64,000 nt of DNA from Pseudomonas moraviensis (GTDB lineage: Bacteria > Pseudomonadota > Gammaproteobacteria > Pseudomonadales > Pseudomonadaceae): positions 2,666,001 through 2,730,000 of the forward strand of contig NZ_LT629788.1 in the NCBI RefSeq assembly GCF_900105805.1, given 5' to 3'. A model generated the notes under the pieces. It saw only the letters and a program-made list of their open reading frames with translations, did no database searches and was not told the DNA's origin. The translations under genes and the position numbers were made by a program. Positions 9,024-19,659 of the stretch are shown here, piece after piece (within the stretch, counting starts at the first letter, position 1; each line of letters begins with the position of its first letter).

Positions 9024-10314
9024 TTGCCGCTTCCTCCGTGGAGCGCCGGGCCAGCCATTCAAGGGCCTCGGCGACACAATAAAATGATCCGAACAACAGA
9101 ATCTCGTCATCACTGGTCGCTACCGCGCACTGGCCTTCCAGAGCAGCGGCGACGCTGTCGTAGGACGCGACCGCAGCGCCAAGGTTCTGCAGCGCTGCCT
9201 GCAACTCTGCGACCGGGCGCGCGCGTGGCGAATCCAGCGGCGCGACAGCCCAATGCGCGACACTAGCATTCAATTCGCCAACAACACCATCGAGATCCTT
9301 GTCACCCAGCAGGCCGAACACCGCCAGGCGCTTGCCAACCGGCGGCCGTGCGGCCAGACGCCGCGCAAGGTATTCGGCGGCATGCGGGTTGTGACCGACG
9401 TCCAGCAACAGATTCAGACGCTTGCCATTCCACTCGAATGAACGACGATCAAGGCGTCCGACCACGCGCGTCGCCTGCAATGCAGCGACAATCTGTTCGG
9501 CATTCCATGGCAACCCCGTCAGCAGATAGGCTTGCAGCGCCAGCGCGGCGTTTTCCATCGGCAGATCGAGCAGTGGCAAGTCGCGCAGTTCGACCGCTTG
9601 GCCCTGTGCATCGGTACCGCGCCACTGCCAATGCTGCTCGGTGATGCCGAGATCGAAATCGCGTCCACGCAGGAAAAACGGGCAAGCCAGCTCGCGGGCT
9701 TTATCCAGAAGTGGTTGCGGGGGATTCAGATCGCCACACAGGGCCGGTTTCCCTTGCCGGAAGATGCCGGCCTTTTCGAAAGCCACGGATTCGCGGGTAT
9801 CGCCCAGATAATCGGCGTGATCGACGCCAATGCTGGTGACCAGTGCGATATCGGCATCGACTACATTGACGGTATCCAGACGTCCGCCCAGCCCCACCTC
9901 AAGCACCACAGCGTCAAGCGCGGACTGCTGGAACAGCCAGAACGCCGCCAGGGTACCCATTTCAAAGTAAGTCAGGGAAGTCTCGCCGCGGCCCGCCTCG
10001 ACTGCAGCAAAGGCTTCGCACAGCTGGGCGTCAGTGGCTTCGACGCCGTTGAGCTGCACCCGCTCGTTGTAACGCAGCAGGTGCGGAGAATTGTAGACCC
10101 CAACACTCAGGCCCTGCGCGCGCAGCAACGAAGCCACGAACGCACAGGTCGAACCTTTGCCGTTGGTGCCGGTGACCGTAATCACCCGAGGTGCAGGCTG
10201 GCCCAGCCCCATGCGGGACGCGACCTGTTGCGAACGCTCCAGGCCCATGTCGATGGCCGACGGATGCAACTGCTCGAGGTAGGCGAGCCATTCACCAAGG
10301 GTGCGCTGGGTCAT
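9007..10314 (-). CDS. folC: Folylpolyglutamate synthase/dihydrofolate synthase
   Basis: A 435-residue Mur-ligase-family enzyme that adds glutamate to dihydropteroate and to folates. The ATP-binding P-loop is visible as VTGTNGKGST (about residues 47-56). The central segment with LGGRLDTVN and the C-terminal ligase segment LLDVGHNPHAAEYLARRL fit the family. Its start overlaps the accD stop as ATGA (4 bp), and its end overlaps dedD. Confidence 0.95.
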   Translation of the reverse strand: MTQRTLGEWLAYLEQLHPSAIDMGLERSQQVASRMGLGQPAPRVITVTGTNGKGSTCAFVASLLRAQGLSVGVYNSPHLLRYNERVQLNGVEATDAQLCEAFAAVEAGRGETSLTYFEMGTLAAFWLFQQSALDAVVLEVGLGGRLDTVNVVDADIALVTSIGVDHADYLGDTRESVAFEKAGIFRQGKPALCGDLNPPQPLLDKARELACPFFLRGRDFDLGITEQHWQWRGTDAQGQAVELRDLPLLDLPMENAALALQAYLLTGLPWNAEQIVAALQATRVVGRLDRRSFEWNGKRLNLLLDVGHNPHAAEYLARRLAARPPVGKRLAVFGLLGDKDLDGVVGELNASVAHWAVAPLDSPRARPVAELQAALQNLGAAVASYDSVAAALEGQCAVATSDDEILLFGSFYCVAEALEWLARRSTEEAANGFAG

Positions 10315-11231
10315 ACGTTGGCAGGCACCGGCGGCACCACGATCGGCTCGATCGGCGCGGCAACGAACTTCGGCGTCGGCTTGCCGGTCATCTGCGCCAG
10401 CAGGTTACCCAGACGCGGGCGCAGCTCCTGACGGTGAATGATCATGTCGATCGCGCCGTGCTCCAGCAGGAATTCGCTGCGCTGGAAGCCTTCCGGCAGT
10501 TTCTCGCGCACGGTCTGCTCGATCACACGCGGGCCGGCGAAGCCGATCAGGGCCTTCGGCTCGCCAACGATGACATCGCCGAGCATCGCCAGACTGGCAG
10601 AAACACCGCCGTAGACCGGGTCGGTCAATACGGAGATGAACGGAATGCCTTCTTCACGCAGACGCGCCAGCACGGCCGAAGTCTTGGCCATCTGCATCAG
10701 CGAGATCAGCGCTTCCTGCATGCGCGCGCCACCGGAAGCGGCGAAGCAGATCATCGGGCAGCGGTTTTCCAGGGCGTAGTTGGCAGCGCGGACGAAGCGC
10801 TCACCGACGATGGCACCCATGGAACCGCCCATGAAGTTGAATTCGAATGCCGAAACCACCACCGGCATGCCCAGCAAGGTACCGCTGACCGAGATCAGCG
10901 CGTCTTTTTCGCCGGTCTGCTTTTGCGCGGCAACCAGGCGATCCTTGTACTTCTTGCCGTCGCGGAATTTCAGGCGGTCAACCGGCTCCAGATCGGCGCC
11001 CAGTTCGTTGCGGCCTTCCGGATCGAGAAAAATGTCGATACGCGCACGTGCGCCGATGCGCATGTGATGGTTGCACTTGGGGCAAACGTCCAGGGTCTTT
11101 TCCAGCTCTGGACGGTACAACACCGCCTCGCAGGACGGGCATTTGTGCCACAGACCTTCAGGCACCGAGCTCTTCTTGACCTCCGAGCGCATGATCGAAG
11201 GGATCAGTTTGTCTACTAACCAGTTGCTCAT
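10311..11231 (-). CDS. accD: Acetyl-CoA carboxylase carboxyltransferase beta subunit
   Basis: A 306-residue subunit that, with AccA, transfers CO2 from biotin to acetyl-CoA to give malonyl-CoA for fatty acid synthesis. An N-terminal four-cysteine zinc ribbon is clear (CPSC ... CPKC, about residues 31-55). The crotonase-type carboxyltransferase core follows, with GGARMQEA and GYAGPR-like IGFAGPRVIEQT. Start and length are typical. It is first of the accD-folC-dedD set, with a 199-bp gap separating it from trpF. Confidence 0.97.
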   Translation of the reverse strand: MSNWLVDKLIPSIMRSEVKKSSVPEGLWHKCPSCEAVLYRPELEKTLDVCPKCNHHMRIGARARIDIFLDPEGRNELGADLEPVDRLKFRDGKKYKDRLVAAQKQTGEKDALISVSGTLLGMPVVVSAFEFNFMGGSMGAIVGERFVRAANYALENRCPMICFAASGGARMQEALISLMQMAKTSAVLARLREEGIPFISVLTDPVYGGVSASLAMLGDVIVGEPKALIGFAGPRVIEQTVREKLPEGFQRSEFLLEHGAIDMIIHRQELRPRLGNLLAQMTGKPTPKFVAAPIEPIVVPPVPANV

Positions 11232-11430
11232 GCTTTCTTTCTCCAGTACCGGCGGCCCGAACGCTCTGGTTCGCAGCCCCGCGTATGCCCTTGAGCTAAA
11301 TTCATGTGTGTGGCGATGATTGGGGAACGGTCGCGGTCAGCGCGAAACATGACTCGCATACGATTCAGCAACCCTCAGCCGCGCCTGCTTTGTGCAAGTG
11401 CATTGATGGACGGCGGCAGACTGCCAGCCG

Positions 11431-12063
11431 TCACATCGACGATGTATTGCCGCGCACCGCGTTTATGAATGCGCGAATCTTGTGGTGATCCTTGATGCCT
11501 TTGCTCGCCTCTACCCCGCCGCTGACATCCACCGCGTAGGGCTTGACCCGTGCCACCGCGTCGGCAACGTTCTCCGGTGTCAGGCCACCGGCCAGAATCA
11601 GCGGTTTGCTCAGGCGTGGCGGAATCAGTGACCAGTCAAACGCCTCGCCGGTTCCACCGGGCACCCCTTCGACATAGGTGTCGAGCAGCACGCCACTGGC
11701 GCCGGGAAAGGCATCGCAGGCAGCAGCAATGTCATCACCCGCCTTGACCCGCAGCGCTTTGATGTACGGACGATGCCAGCCTTCGCACTCCTGCGCGCTT
11801 TCGTCGCCATGGAACTGCAGCAGATCCAGCGGCACCGCATCGAGGATTTCTCCGAGCTCGCAACGGCTGGCATTGACGAACAGCCCCACGGTGGTAACGA
11901 ACGGCGGCAGTGCCTGGATGATCGCCCGCGCCTGTTGCACGTTCACCGCCCGCGGACTCTTGGCGTAAAACACCAGGCCGATCGCGTCGGCACCGGCTTC
12001 GACGGCGGCCAGCGCATCTTCGATGCGGGTAATGCCGCAGATCTTGCTGCGAACGGCTGACAT
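11431..12063 (-). CDS. trpF: Phosphoribosylanthranilate isomerase
   Basis: A 210-residue TIM-barrel enzyme of tryptophan synthesis that converts N-phosphoribosylanthranilate to the carboxyphenylamino-deoxyribulose phosphate. The start region has the catalytic cysteine in KICGITR; LQFHGDES, LAGGLTPENV and VDVSGGVE are family landmarks, the latter with phosphate-binding and catalytic residues. Length is normal. A hairpin (GACGGC-GGCAG-A-CTGCC-A-GCCGTC, 11409-11432) overlaps the stop codon but lacks a U-tract. Confidence 0.96.
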   Translation of the reverse strand: MSAVRSKICGITRIEDALAAVEAGADAIGLVFYAKSPRAVNVQQARAIIQALPPFVTTVGLFVNASRCELGEILDAVPLDLLQFHGDESAQECEGWHRPYIKALRVKAGDDIAAACDAFPGASGVLLDTYVEGVPGGTGEAFDWSLIPPRLSKPLILAGGLTPENVADAVARVKPYAVDVSGGVEASKGIKDHHKIRAFINAVRGNTSSM

Positions 12064-12127
12064 GTCAGGAAAACCTCAAGGCAAAATCCGAAAACGTCCC
12101 GGATGGTAACAAAAGCGTTCGAGGGCG

Positions 12128-12982
12128 TCAGCCGTCAAGTTCGGAGAAACCCGTAAGGAAATGTGGACCGATAAAGCGCTCGGGCAACGGAAATTCGTCG
12201 TGATACTCGACCTGCACCAGATACAACCCGTAGGGATGCGCCGTGACCCCGCCGGAGCGACGCTCGCGACTTTCCAGCACTTCCTTCATCCACTCCACCG
12301 GACGCTCACCGGCACCGATGGTCATCAGCACACCGGCAATATTGCGCACCATGTGGTGCAGGAACGCGTTGGCACGAATATCGAGCACGATCATCTTGCC
12401 GTGACGGGTTACGCGCAGGTGATGCATCTTCTTGATCGGCGACTTGGCCTGGCACTGACCAGCCCGGAACGCGCTGAAATCGTGGGTACCAATCAGGTAC
12501 TGCGCGGCCTCGGCCATGCGTTCTACGTCGAGCGGACGGTGGTTCCAGGTGATTTCTTCGTTGAGGTGCGCCGGGCGAATCTGATCGTTGTAGATCACAT
12601 AGCGATAACGCCGGGCGATGGCTTTGAAGCGGGCGTGAAAATGCGCGGGCATGACCCTCGCCCAACTGACGCTGATATCGTGGGGCAGATTGATGTTGGC
12701 GCCCATGACCCAGGCTTTCAGCGAGCGATCAACCTGAGTGTCGAAGTGCACTACCTGGCCGCAGGCATGCACGCCAGCGTCGGTACGCCCGGCGCATTGC
12801 AGTGACACCGGCGAATCGGCGACTTTCGACAAGGCTTTTTCAAGCTCTTCCTGCACCGTCGCCACGCCGGTCAACTGCCGCTGCCAGCCGCTGTAGCGCG
12901 AGCCTTTGTACTCAACGCCCAGCGCGACGCGGTAAAAGCCGTCGGGCGCCATTTCGGCGACCGGGTTATCTATGTTTGCCAA
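12128..12982 (-). CDS. truA: tRNA pseudouridine(38-40) synthase
   Basis: TruA isomerises uridines 38-40 in tRNA anticodon stems. The catalytic aspartate lies in GRTDAGVHA, and the motifs VEYKGSRYSGWQ and NAFLHHMVRNIAG are typical. The open frame runs on upstream through a REP element, so the true start must be later. I place it at the TTG at 12982 (284 residues), just downstream of a perfect TATAAT; an ATG at 12952 (MAPDGFYRVA) is the alternative and gives 274 residues. Translation start is therefore uncertain by ten codons. The fimV-truA-trpF order is conserved in Pseudomonas. Confidence 0.9.
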   Translation of the reverse strand: MANIDNPVAEMAPDGFYRVALGVEYKGSRYSGWQRQLTGVATVQEELEKALSKVADSPVSLQCAGRTDAGVHACGQVVHFDTQVDRSLKAWVMGANINLPHDISVSWARVMPAHFHARFKAIARRYRYVIYNDQIRPAHLNEEITWNHRPLDVERMAEAAQYLIGTHDFSAFRAGQCQAKSPIKKMHHLRVTRHGKMIVLDIRANAFLHHMVRNIAGVLMTIGAGERPVEWMKEVLESRERRSGGVTAHPYGLYLVQVEYHDEFPLPERFIGPHFLTGFSELDG

Positions 12983-13015
12983 GGTGGGACAGCCTGCTGA
13001 TTTGCAAAGGCGGGC

Positions 13016-13021
13016 ATTATA
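13016..13021 (-). promoter_or_regulatory. Candidate -10 box for truA
   Basis: A perfect TATAAT on the minus strand about 34-39 bp before the preferred truA start. The -35 match is poor (CTGGCA), so this is a moderate prediction. It sits between the fimV terminator/REP pair and truA. Confidence 0.4.
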
Positions 13022-13070
13022 AGGCGGCGGGCCGGGGATGCCAGAGTTCTCTGTCGCCAGTTCGGCCCCA

Positions 13071-13136
13071 ATCGCGAGCAGGCTCACTCCTACAAGGGGT
13101 ACGCATTTCAACTGTAGGAGTGAGCCTGCTCGCGAT
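13071..13136. repeat. REP doublet, CTCCTACA ends facing inward
   Basis: Arms at 13071-13094 and 13113-13136 (GAGTGAG subtype) separated by 18 bp that contain ACGCATTTCAAC. This short-spacer arrangement is the opposite orientation to the pair at 3319. Confidence 0.9.
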
Positions 13137-13169
13137 AGCGATTTTCTGAACACCGCAGAAACGGGCACA

Positions 13170-13210
13170 AACAAAAACGGCAGCCTCACCGGGCTGCCGT
13201 TTTTGTTTGT
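13170..13210. terminator. Strong terminator between fimV and truA
   Basis: ACGGCAGCC, a 5-nt loop and GGGCTGCCGT are flanked by ACAAAAA on the left and TTTTTGTTTG on the right, so it can work in both directions. It directly follows the fimV stop on the minus strand. Confidence 0.9.
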
Positions 13211-13218
13211 TGCTGAAC

Positions 13219-15888
13219 TCAGACCAGGTTGGAAAGCATTTCCTTGGCCTCGCCCCGCTGCTTCTCGTCACCCTCGGTCAACACTTCGTTGAGGATGTCG
13301 CGCGCACCGTCGGCATCGCCCATGTCGATGTAAGCCTGGGCCAGATCGAGTTTGGTCGCCGCTTCGTCGGTACCGGCGAGGAAGTCGAAATCATCTTCGC
13401 CCAGGTCATCACCCAGCGCTGCGTCCGCTTCGGTAAAGGTCGGTTCGGCCATGCTTTGCGACAGGCGATCGAGCTCGGCATTGACGTCGTCCAGTTCGGC
13501 CGCGAACGCATCCGGCTCGGCTGCTGGATTGGTGTCCATTTCGTCGGCCAGTGAGAGGTCGAAATCGGCTGGCAACTCCAGATCATCCTGCGGCACCTCA
13601 GCCACTGCCGGCGTCTCGACCGCAGGCAAATCTTTCACGCCCTCGTCCAGATCCAGCAGGAAGTCATCTTCAGCCAAAGTGGCCGGCGATGGTTCGGCGC
13701 CTAGATCCATGTCCAGATCGAAGTCCGACAGATCGTCGAGATTGTCTTTCATCTCGGTCTGCTCTTGCAGCACCGAGGCGAAGCTCAGATCGTCTTCAGC
13801 CGGGAACTCATCCAGCTCGACCGGCGCTTCTGGCTCAACCACTGGTGCAGGGTCGACCGGAGTGATGTTGTCGAGATCATCCAGGCTCAAATCGAACGCC
13901 GTGTCAAGATCGTCAGTCGCAGGCTCAGGCGCTTGCGGCTCGTCCTGCAACAGATCCTTGACGTATTGCGCGTCCAGTTCGGCAGCAACGGCGGCCGCCG
14001 CCAGCCCACCGGCAGCTACCACGGCCATGGCCGGGAAGCGGCTTTTCAGTGCTTCGACCTTGGCGAAGTTATCGCCATTGGCCACCAGTTGACGCTCTTG
14101 CGCGACGAACGCATCGCGGTCGCCCTGCTGACCGTAGACTTCCATCAGTTTCAGGCGCAGATCGCTGCGTTCCGGCTCGAGGCTGACACCCTCTTCCAGC
14201 AGCGCGGCGGCCTGATTCAGGCGACCGGCATTGATGTGCGATTGCGCCTTGTCGAGCACGTCATCCGAGCGCTCGCCGGCCGGGGCCACCAGAGGCGCGG
14301 CGATCGGCGCAGCCATCACCACCGGAGTGACAACCGGTGCGGGCGTTGGCGCAGGTGCCGGAGCAGGCGTGTTGAGCTTGACGCTCGCCGCGGGAGTTTC
14401 CAGGCCAGAGAAGCTGCTTTCCGGCAAATCATGCTCGGCGGAAAACTCTTGTTCTTCAGCCAGGGCGCGGGCCATGCGCAGATGCTTTTCAGCTTCCTGC
14501 TGGGCTTTGCGACGGCGCGCCAGCAGCAACAACAGAAGCAGCAGAACCACCGCACCGCCGCCGATCAGGCCGAGCAGGATCGGATTGGTCAGCAGGTCGT
14601 TGAAGGCCTTGTCATCGTCAGCAGCAGCCGGTGTGGTTTCGACCACCGGTTCTACAACCGGCTCCACTGGCGTTTCCGCTGGCGGCGCAATCGCCGACTC
14701 CGGGGTGGGCGAAGTCGCTGCGGCGTCCGCCGGGGTCGCCGGCGGAGTCGCGGCCAGTTCGGCGGTAATCGCCGGCACCGGCGGCACAGCACCGTTGGCG
14801 CCAGCCGCTGCGCCCGGCGCGACACCGGTGCCATCAGCCTGCATCTTCGCCAATTGATTGTTCTTCAGCTCAATCAGCTTCTGCAGCTTGTCCAGCTGAC
14901 TTTGCAGATCAGCCATGCGGCTTTTCAGTTCCTCGTTGTCACGACGGGTCGTGTCGAGGTTTTCCTGAGTGATCGCCAGTTTGTTGCTCAGCGCCTTGGC
15001 ATCACCTGCCGGGCCTTTCGCGCCGGGCTTGGCGTTTTCCGCCGAGACCAGGCTCAGGTTGTCCTGGGTATTGGGCGCAGCCCCCGTGTTGCCACGGCCG
15101 CGATTGGTTGCGTCGAGTTGCTGCTGACCGGTGCCTGGCTTGGCCACGTAACGACGGCCCTGACGCCAGGCTTCGTTCTGCGCCGCCACTTCAGCGATGG
15201 CCGCAGACTGTGGCAGCGCCGTGCTTTGTACCGAGTCCGGCAGACGCAGCACCTGACCGGTTTTCAGACGGTTGATGTTGCCGTCGATAAAGGCATTCGG
15301 ATTGAGTGCCTGAATCGCCAGCATGGTCTGCTGCACCGAGCCGCCATTGCGCGCCTTCGCGGCGATTTCCCACAGGGTGTCGCGCGGTGTGGTGGTGTAT
15401 TGATTGCGATGGGTGGCGCCAGTGGTTGGTGCGGTGATGGTCTGCGACGGCGCCGGTTGCGCGGCAGCGTCAGCGGTCTGCGGCGAGAACTTCGACGGAT
15501 CCAGCAGCACGCTGTAATCACGCAGCAAGCGGCCATTGGGCCACATCACTTGCACGAGGAACTTCACCATCGGTTCCGACAACGGTTGGCTCGAGGTGAC
15601 GCGCAACACGCTTTTGCCGTTGGCGTTGAGCACCGGGGTGAAGGTCAGATCATTGAGAAACGCCTGGCGGTCGACGCCGGCCTTGGCGAAATCTTCGGGT
15701 GAAGCCAGGCTCGGCACCACCTCGGCGGCGGTGAGATCCTTGACGTCGAGCAGCTCGATTTCAGCCACCAACGGCTGGTTCAGGGTCGACTTCAGGGTCA
15801 GCTCCCCGAGCCCGAGGGCATGCGCCATACCGGAGGACAGCGCCGAGGCGGCCGCTATTGCTAACACCAGTTTGCGAACTTGAACCAT
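13219..15888 (-). CDS. fimV: Pilus assembly/polar hub protein FimV
   Basis: An 889-residue inner-membrane protein needed for type IV pilus assembly, twitching and cAMP signalling in Pseudomonas. It has a signal peptide (to about residue 24), a conserved periplasmic N-terminal region, a LysM peptidoglycan-binding domain (about residues 160-215, YTTTPRDTLWEIAAKARNGG), a coiled coil (about 300-345), a Pro/Ala linker and one transmembrane helix (about 435-455, LLGLIGGGAVVLLLLLLLL). The cytoplasmic part is very acidic with a TPR-like stretch and ends in the conserved FimV C-terminal domain (LDLAQAYIDMGDADGARDIL). Confidence 0.95.
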   Translation of the reverse strand: MVQVRKLVLAIAAASALSSGMAHALGLGELTLKSTLNQPLVAEIELLDVKDLTAAEVVPSLASPEDFAKAGVDRQAFLNDLTFTPVLNANGKSVLRVTSSQPLSEPMVKFLVQVMWPNGRLLRDYSVLLDPSKFSPQTADAAAQPAPSQTITAPTTGATHRNQYTTTPRDTLWEIAAKARNGGSVQQTMLAIQALNPNAFIDGNINRLKTGQVLRLPDSVQSTALPQSAAIAEVAAQNEAWRQGRRYVAKPGTGQQQLDATNRGRGNTGAAPNTQDNLSLVSAENAKPGAKGPAGDAKALSNKLAITQENLDTTRRDNEELKSRMADLQSQLDKLQKLIELKNNQLAKMQADGTGVAPGAAAGANGAVPPVPAITAELAATPPATPADAAATSPTPESAIAPPAETPVEPVVEPVVETTPAAADDDKAFNDLLTNPILLGLIGGGAVVLLLLLLLLARRRKAQQEAEKHLRMARALAEEQEFSAEHDLPESSFSGLETPAASVKLNTPAPAPAPTPAPVVTPVVMAAPIAAPLVAPAGERSDDVLDKAQSHINAGRLNQAAALLEEGVSLEPERSDLRLKLMEVYGQQGDRDAFVAQERQLVANGDNFAKVEALKSRFPAMAVVAAGGLAAAAVAAELDAQYVKDLLQDEPQAPEPATDDLDTAFDLSLDDLDNITPVDPAPVVEPEAPVELDEFPAEDDLSFASVLQEQTEMKDNLDDLSDFDLDMDLGAEPSPATLAEDDFLLDLDEGVKDLPAVETPAVAEVPQDDLELPADFDLSLADEMDTNPAAEPDAFAAELDDVNAELDRLSQSMAEPTFTEADAALGDDLGEDDFDFLAGTDEAATKLDLAQAYIDMGDADGARDILNEVLTEGDEKQRGEAKEMLSNLV

Positions 15889-15957
15889 AGCCTCATCCTT
15901 TGTTTGAACGTTCCTCGGCCAGCGAGAAGCTTTTGAATACCGCTGCCGTAAGGCATT

Positions 15958-15985
15958 GCGCGCGACGACGGAAGTCGCCGCGCGC
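15958..15985 (-). other. GC-rich hairpin upstream of fimV
   Basis: A 12-bp stem with one mismatch (GCGCGCG... pairing with CGCGCGC) and a 4-nt loop lies 70 bp before the fimV ATG. No U-tract follows, so it is not a standard terminator. It may be part of the fimV leader or a usg-fimV intergenic stop. Confidence 0.4.
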
Positions 15986-16096
15986 GATCATTTCTGTGCT
16001 GCCCCGGAAAGTCCCGGAGAGTGACTCGTCATCGATCGCTTCGGGCAAGCATAGCGCGCACCTAGAATCAGTCGACAAATTGTTGCCAAGTATCTT

Positions 16097-17107
16097 TTAC
16101 AGCAGGTCTTTTATCAACAACTCAGCCAGTTGCACGGCATTGAGCGCCGCGCCTTTGCGTACGTTATCTGACGTCAGCCAAAGATTTAGTTCCGCCGGGT
16201 CGTCGACGCCGCTGCGCACGCGCCCGACATAGACCACGTCCTGCCCCACTGCATCGCCGACAGCGGTCGGATAATCGCCGGCATCAACCAGCTCGATGCC
16301 CGGCGCAGCTTCGAGCGCTGCGTTGACCTTTTCCAGGTCAACAGCACTTGCTGACTGCAAGGTCACGCTAAAGCTATCGCCAAAAAACACCGGGGCTTGA
16401 ACGCAAGTGGCAGAAATCTTCAATAAAGGTTTCGCCAGTACCTGCCGCAGCTCACGTACCAGGCGTTTTTCCAGCAGCGTATGGCCCTGCGCATCCGGCG
16501 TGCCGACCTGGGCCAGCAGGTTGAACGCCATCTGCCGATCAAAGAACGTCGGCTCCAGCGGACGCATGTTCAGCAGTTCGGCGGTCTGCCGCGCGAGTTC
16601 GGTGACCGCCTCACGACCTTGCGCAGAAACCGCCAGATTGGCGGTGACGTTGACGTACTGCAGGTCGATCAGATCGAGCAGCGGCGCCAACACCACCGCA
16701 AGGGTCGTGGCCGACGGACTTGGGCTGCTGACCTGGAACGGGCTTTTCAGACTGGCGAGGACTTCGGCATTCGCCTCCGGCACCACCTGCGGCGCCTGAT
16801 CCGCCGGCAAGGCGCCGGACAGGTCGATCAACGAGCAACCGGCGGCATGGGCGCGCGCCGCGTAGCTCAGGGACACCGCAGCGCCGGCGGCGAAGAACAC
16901 CAGTCTGACCTTGCTGAAATCGAACTCGTCGACCTCACGCACGCGCACGTTCTTGTTGCGGAACAGCACCGAACTGCCAGCCGATTCACTGCTGGCCAAC
17001 AGGTGCAGGTTGCCGACCGGAAAGTCGCGCTCTTCGAGAATCTGTACGAGGGTTTCGCCGACAGTACCGGTGGCGCCGATAACGGCGATATCGAAAGTCT
17101 GGGTCAT
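16097..17107 (-). CDS. usg: Aspartate-semialdehyde dehydrogenase-like protein (USG-1 type)
   Basis: A 336-residue paralogue of aspartate-semialdehyde dehydrogenase with the NADP-binding motif GATGTVGETLV near the N terminus. The true start is the ATG at 17107 (MTQTFDIAVIG); the longer frame runs through a REP pair. It follows the genuine asd gene on the same strand, as usg-1 does in other gammaproteobacteria. At the position where Asd has the active-site cysteine I see no obvious GGNC motif, so catalytic activity is doubtful. Function is not established; sequence context fits a redundant or regulatory Asd homologue. Confidence 0.88.
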   Translation of the reverse strand: MTQTFDIAVIGATGTVGETLVQILEERDFPVGNLHLLASSESAGSSVLFRNKNVRVREVDEFDFSKVRLVFFAAGAAVSLSYAARAHAAGCSLIDLSGALPADQAPQVVPEANAEVLASLKSPFQVSSPSPSATTLAVVLAPLLDLIDLQYVNVTANLAVSAQGREAVTELARQTAELLNMRPLEPTFFDRQMAFNLLAQVGTPDAQGHTLLEKRLVRELRQVLAKPLLKISATCVQAPVFFGDSFSVTLQSASAVDLEKVNAALEAAPGIELVDAGDYPTAVGDAVGQDVVYVGRVRSGVDDPAELNLWLTSDNVRKGAALNAVQLAELLIKDLL

Positions 17108-17192
17108 GGAGCTACCTCTGGCAAAACGGGGGGAGCGGCACTTTACCGGCTGACTGCCATGCAGGCAATTCGGGGGTGCCTGTAACGCCTTC

Positions 17193-17258
17193 TTCGCGAG
17201 CAGGCTCGCTCCCACAGGGAGAATGCATTTCAAAGGTGGGAGCGAGCCTGCTCGCGAA
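17193..17258. repeat. REP doublet, GAGCGAG subtype, short spacer
   Basis: Arms at 17193-17216 and 17236-17258 with CTCGCTCCCACA ends inward and a spacer containing AATGCATTTCAAAG. Both arms carry the same C/G variant, consistent with paired evolution of the arms. Confidence 0.9.
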
Positions 17259-17286
17259 GATGCCAGGCAAGGCACCGCATCTTCAG

Positions 17287-17328
17287 GCATAAAAAAACCC
17301 GCACTTCTTGCAAGGCGCGGGCTCTTTC
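17287..17328 (-). terminator. Terminator downstream of asd
   Basis: On the minus strand, GCCCGCGCC, loop, then a pairing GTGCGGGT followed by TTTTTTT. It directly follows the asd stop. Confidence 0.85.
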
Positions 17329-17342
17329 ATCGCCTCAAGCGA

Positions 17343-18455
17343 TCAACGCTCCAGCAGAATCCGCAGCATGCGGCGCAGCGGTTCAGCCGCGCCCCACAGC
17401 AGCTGGTCGCCGACGGTGAAGGCACCAACGAATTGCGAACCCATGTTCAGCTTGCGCAGACGGCCGACCGGGACGTTCAGGGTGCCGGTGACCTTGGTCG
17501 GGCTCAGCTCCTGCATGCTGATCTCGCGCTGGTTCGGCACCAGTTTGACCCAAGGGTTGTGCTGGCTGATCAGCCCTTCGATGTCGGCGATCGGCACGTC
17601 TTTGTTCAGCTTGATGGTCAATGCCTGGCTATGGCAGCGCATGGCACCGATGCGCACGCAGATGCCGTCGACCGGGATCGGGCTCTTGAAGCGACCGAGG
17701 ATCTTGTTGGTCTCGGCCTGGGCCTTCCATTCTTCGCGGCTCTGGCCGTTCGGCAGTTCCTTGTCGATCCACGGGATCAGGCTGCCGGCCAGCGGTACGC
17801 CGAAGTTTTCCGTCGGGTACGCATCACTGCGCATGGCTTCGGCCACGCGACGGTCGATGTCGAGAATCGCGCTGGCCGGGTCGGCCAGTTGATCGGCAAC
17901 AGCGGCATGGGTCGCGCCCATCTGCTTGATCAGTTCACGCATGTTCTGCGCGCCGGCACCGGAGGCCGCCTGATAGGTCATGGCGCTCATCCACTCGACC
18001 AGACCGGCTTCGAACAGACCGCCCAGGCCCATCAGCATCAGGCTGACGGTGCAGTTGCCGCCGATGTAGTTCTTGGTACCCGCGTCCAGCTGCTGGTCAA
18101 TGACCTTGCGGTTGACCGGGTCAAGAATGATCACCGCGTCATCGTTCATGCGCAGGCTCGACGCCGCGTCGATCCAGTAGCCCTGCCAGCCGGCTTCGCG
18201 CAGCTTGGGGAATACTTCGCTGGTGTAGTCGCCGCCCTGGCAGGTCAGGATCACGTCGAGGGTCTTCAGCTCGTCAATGCTGTAAGCGTCCTTGAGCGGA
18301 GCAATGTCCTTGCCCACGGACGGGCCTTGGCCACCGACATTGGACGTGGTGAAAAACACCGGCTCGATAAGATCGAAATCCTGCTCTTCCAGCATCCGCT
18401 GCATGAGCACGGAACCGACCATCCCGCGCCAACCGATCAGACCTACACGTTTCAT
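17343..18455 (-). CDS. asd: Aspartate-semialdehyde dehydrogenase
   Basis: A 370-residue enzyme that reduces aspartyl phosphate to aspartate semialdehyde, the branch point to lysine, diaminopimelate, threonine and methionine. The NADP loop GWRGMVGSVLMQRM is at the start, and the catalytic cysteine is in NYIGGNCTVSLMLMG. Length fits the Gram-negative type. It lies between leuB and usg on the same strand, the arrangement I recall from P. aeruginosa. Confidence 0.97.
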   Translation of the reverse strand: MKRVGLIGWRGMVGSVLMQRMLEEQDFDLIEPVFFTTSNVGGQGPSVGKDIAPLKDAYSIDELKTLDVILTCQGGDYTSEVFPKLREAGWQGYWIDAASSLRMNDDAVIILDPVNRKVIDQQLDAGTKNYIGGNCTVSLMLMGLGGLFEAGLVEWMSAMTYQAASGAGAQNMRELIKQMGATHAAVADQLADPASAILDIDRRVAEAMRSDAYPTENFGVPLAGSLIPWIDKELPNGQSREEWKAQAETNKILGRFKSPIPVDGICVRIGAMRCHSQALTIKLNKDVPIADIEGLISQHNPWVKLVPNQREISMQELSPTKVTGTLNVPVGRLRKLNMGSQFVGAFTVGDQLLWGAAEPLRRMLRILLER

Positions 18456-18521
18456 CGCAACTACACCTTCTTGAAAAGTGGGCCGCTGCTTTGTATTGAA
18501 TTTCGCAGCGGGCCCGAGAGA

Positions 18522-19604
<1,083 letters not shown>

Positions 19605-19659
19605 GCTTTCCTCGTGTCTTCAAGCGGTGCGCCACTGAACGGCGCGCCCGGAAAAATGC

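Noticed and set aside
11409..11432. Terminator at the end of trpF
   Set aside because: A strong hairpin overlaps the stop codon, but there is no U-tract, so I did not list it as a terminator.
12983..13189. N-terminal extension of truA
   Set aside because: The extra codons pass through a REP pair and beyond a TATAAT promoter; not part of the gene.
13017..13271. ORFs reading ...REQAHSYR or ...CRSEPARD... at several intergenic sites
   Set aside because: These are translations of REP elements in different frames, not proteins.
13765..15702. 645-codon plus-strand frame opposite fimV
   Set aside because: Arg/Gln-rich shadow of the low-complexity FimV coding sequence.
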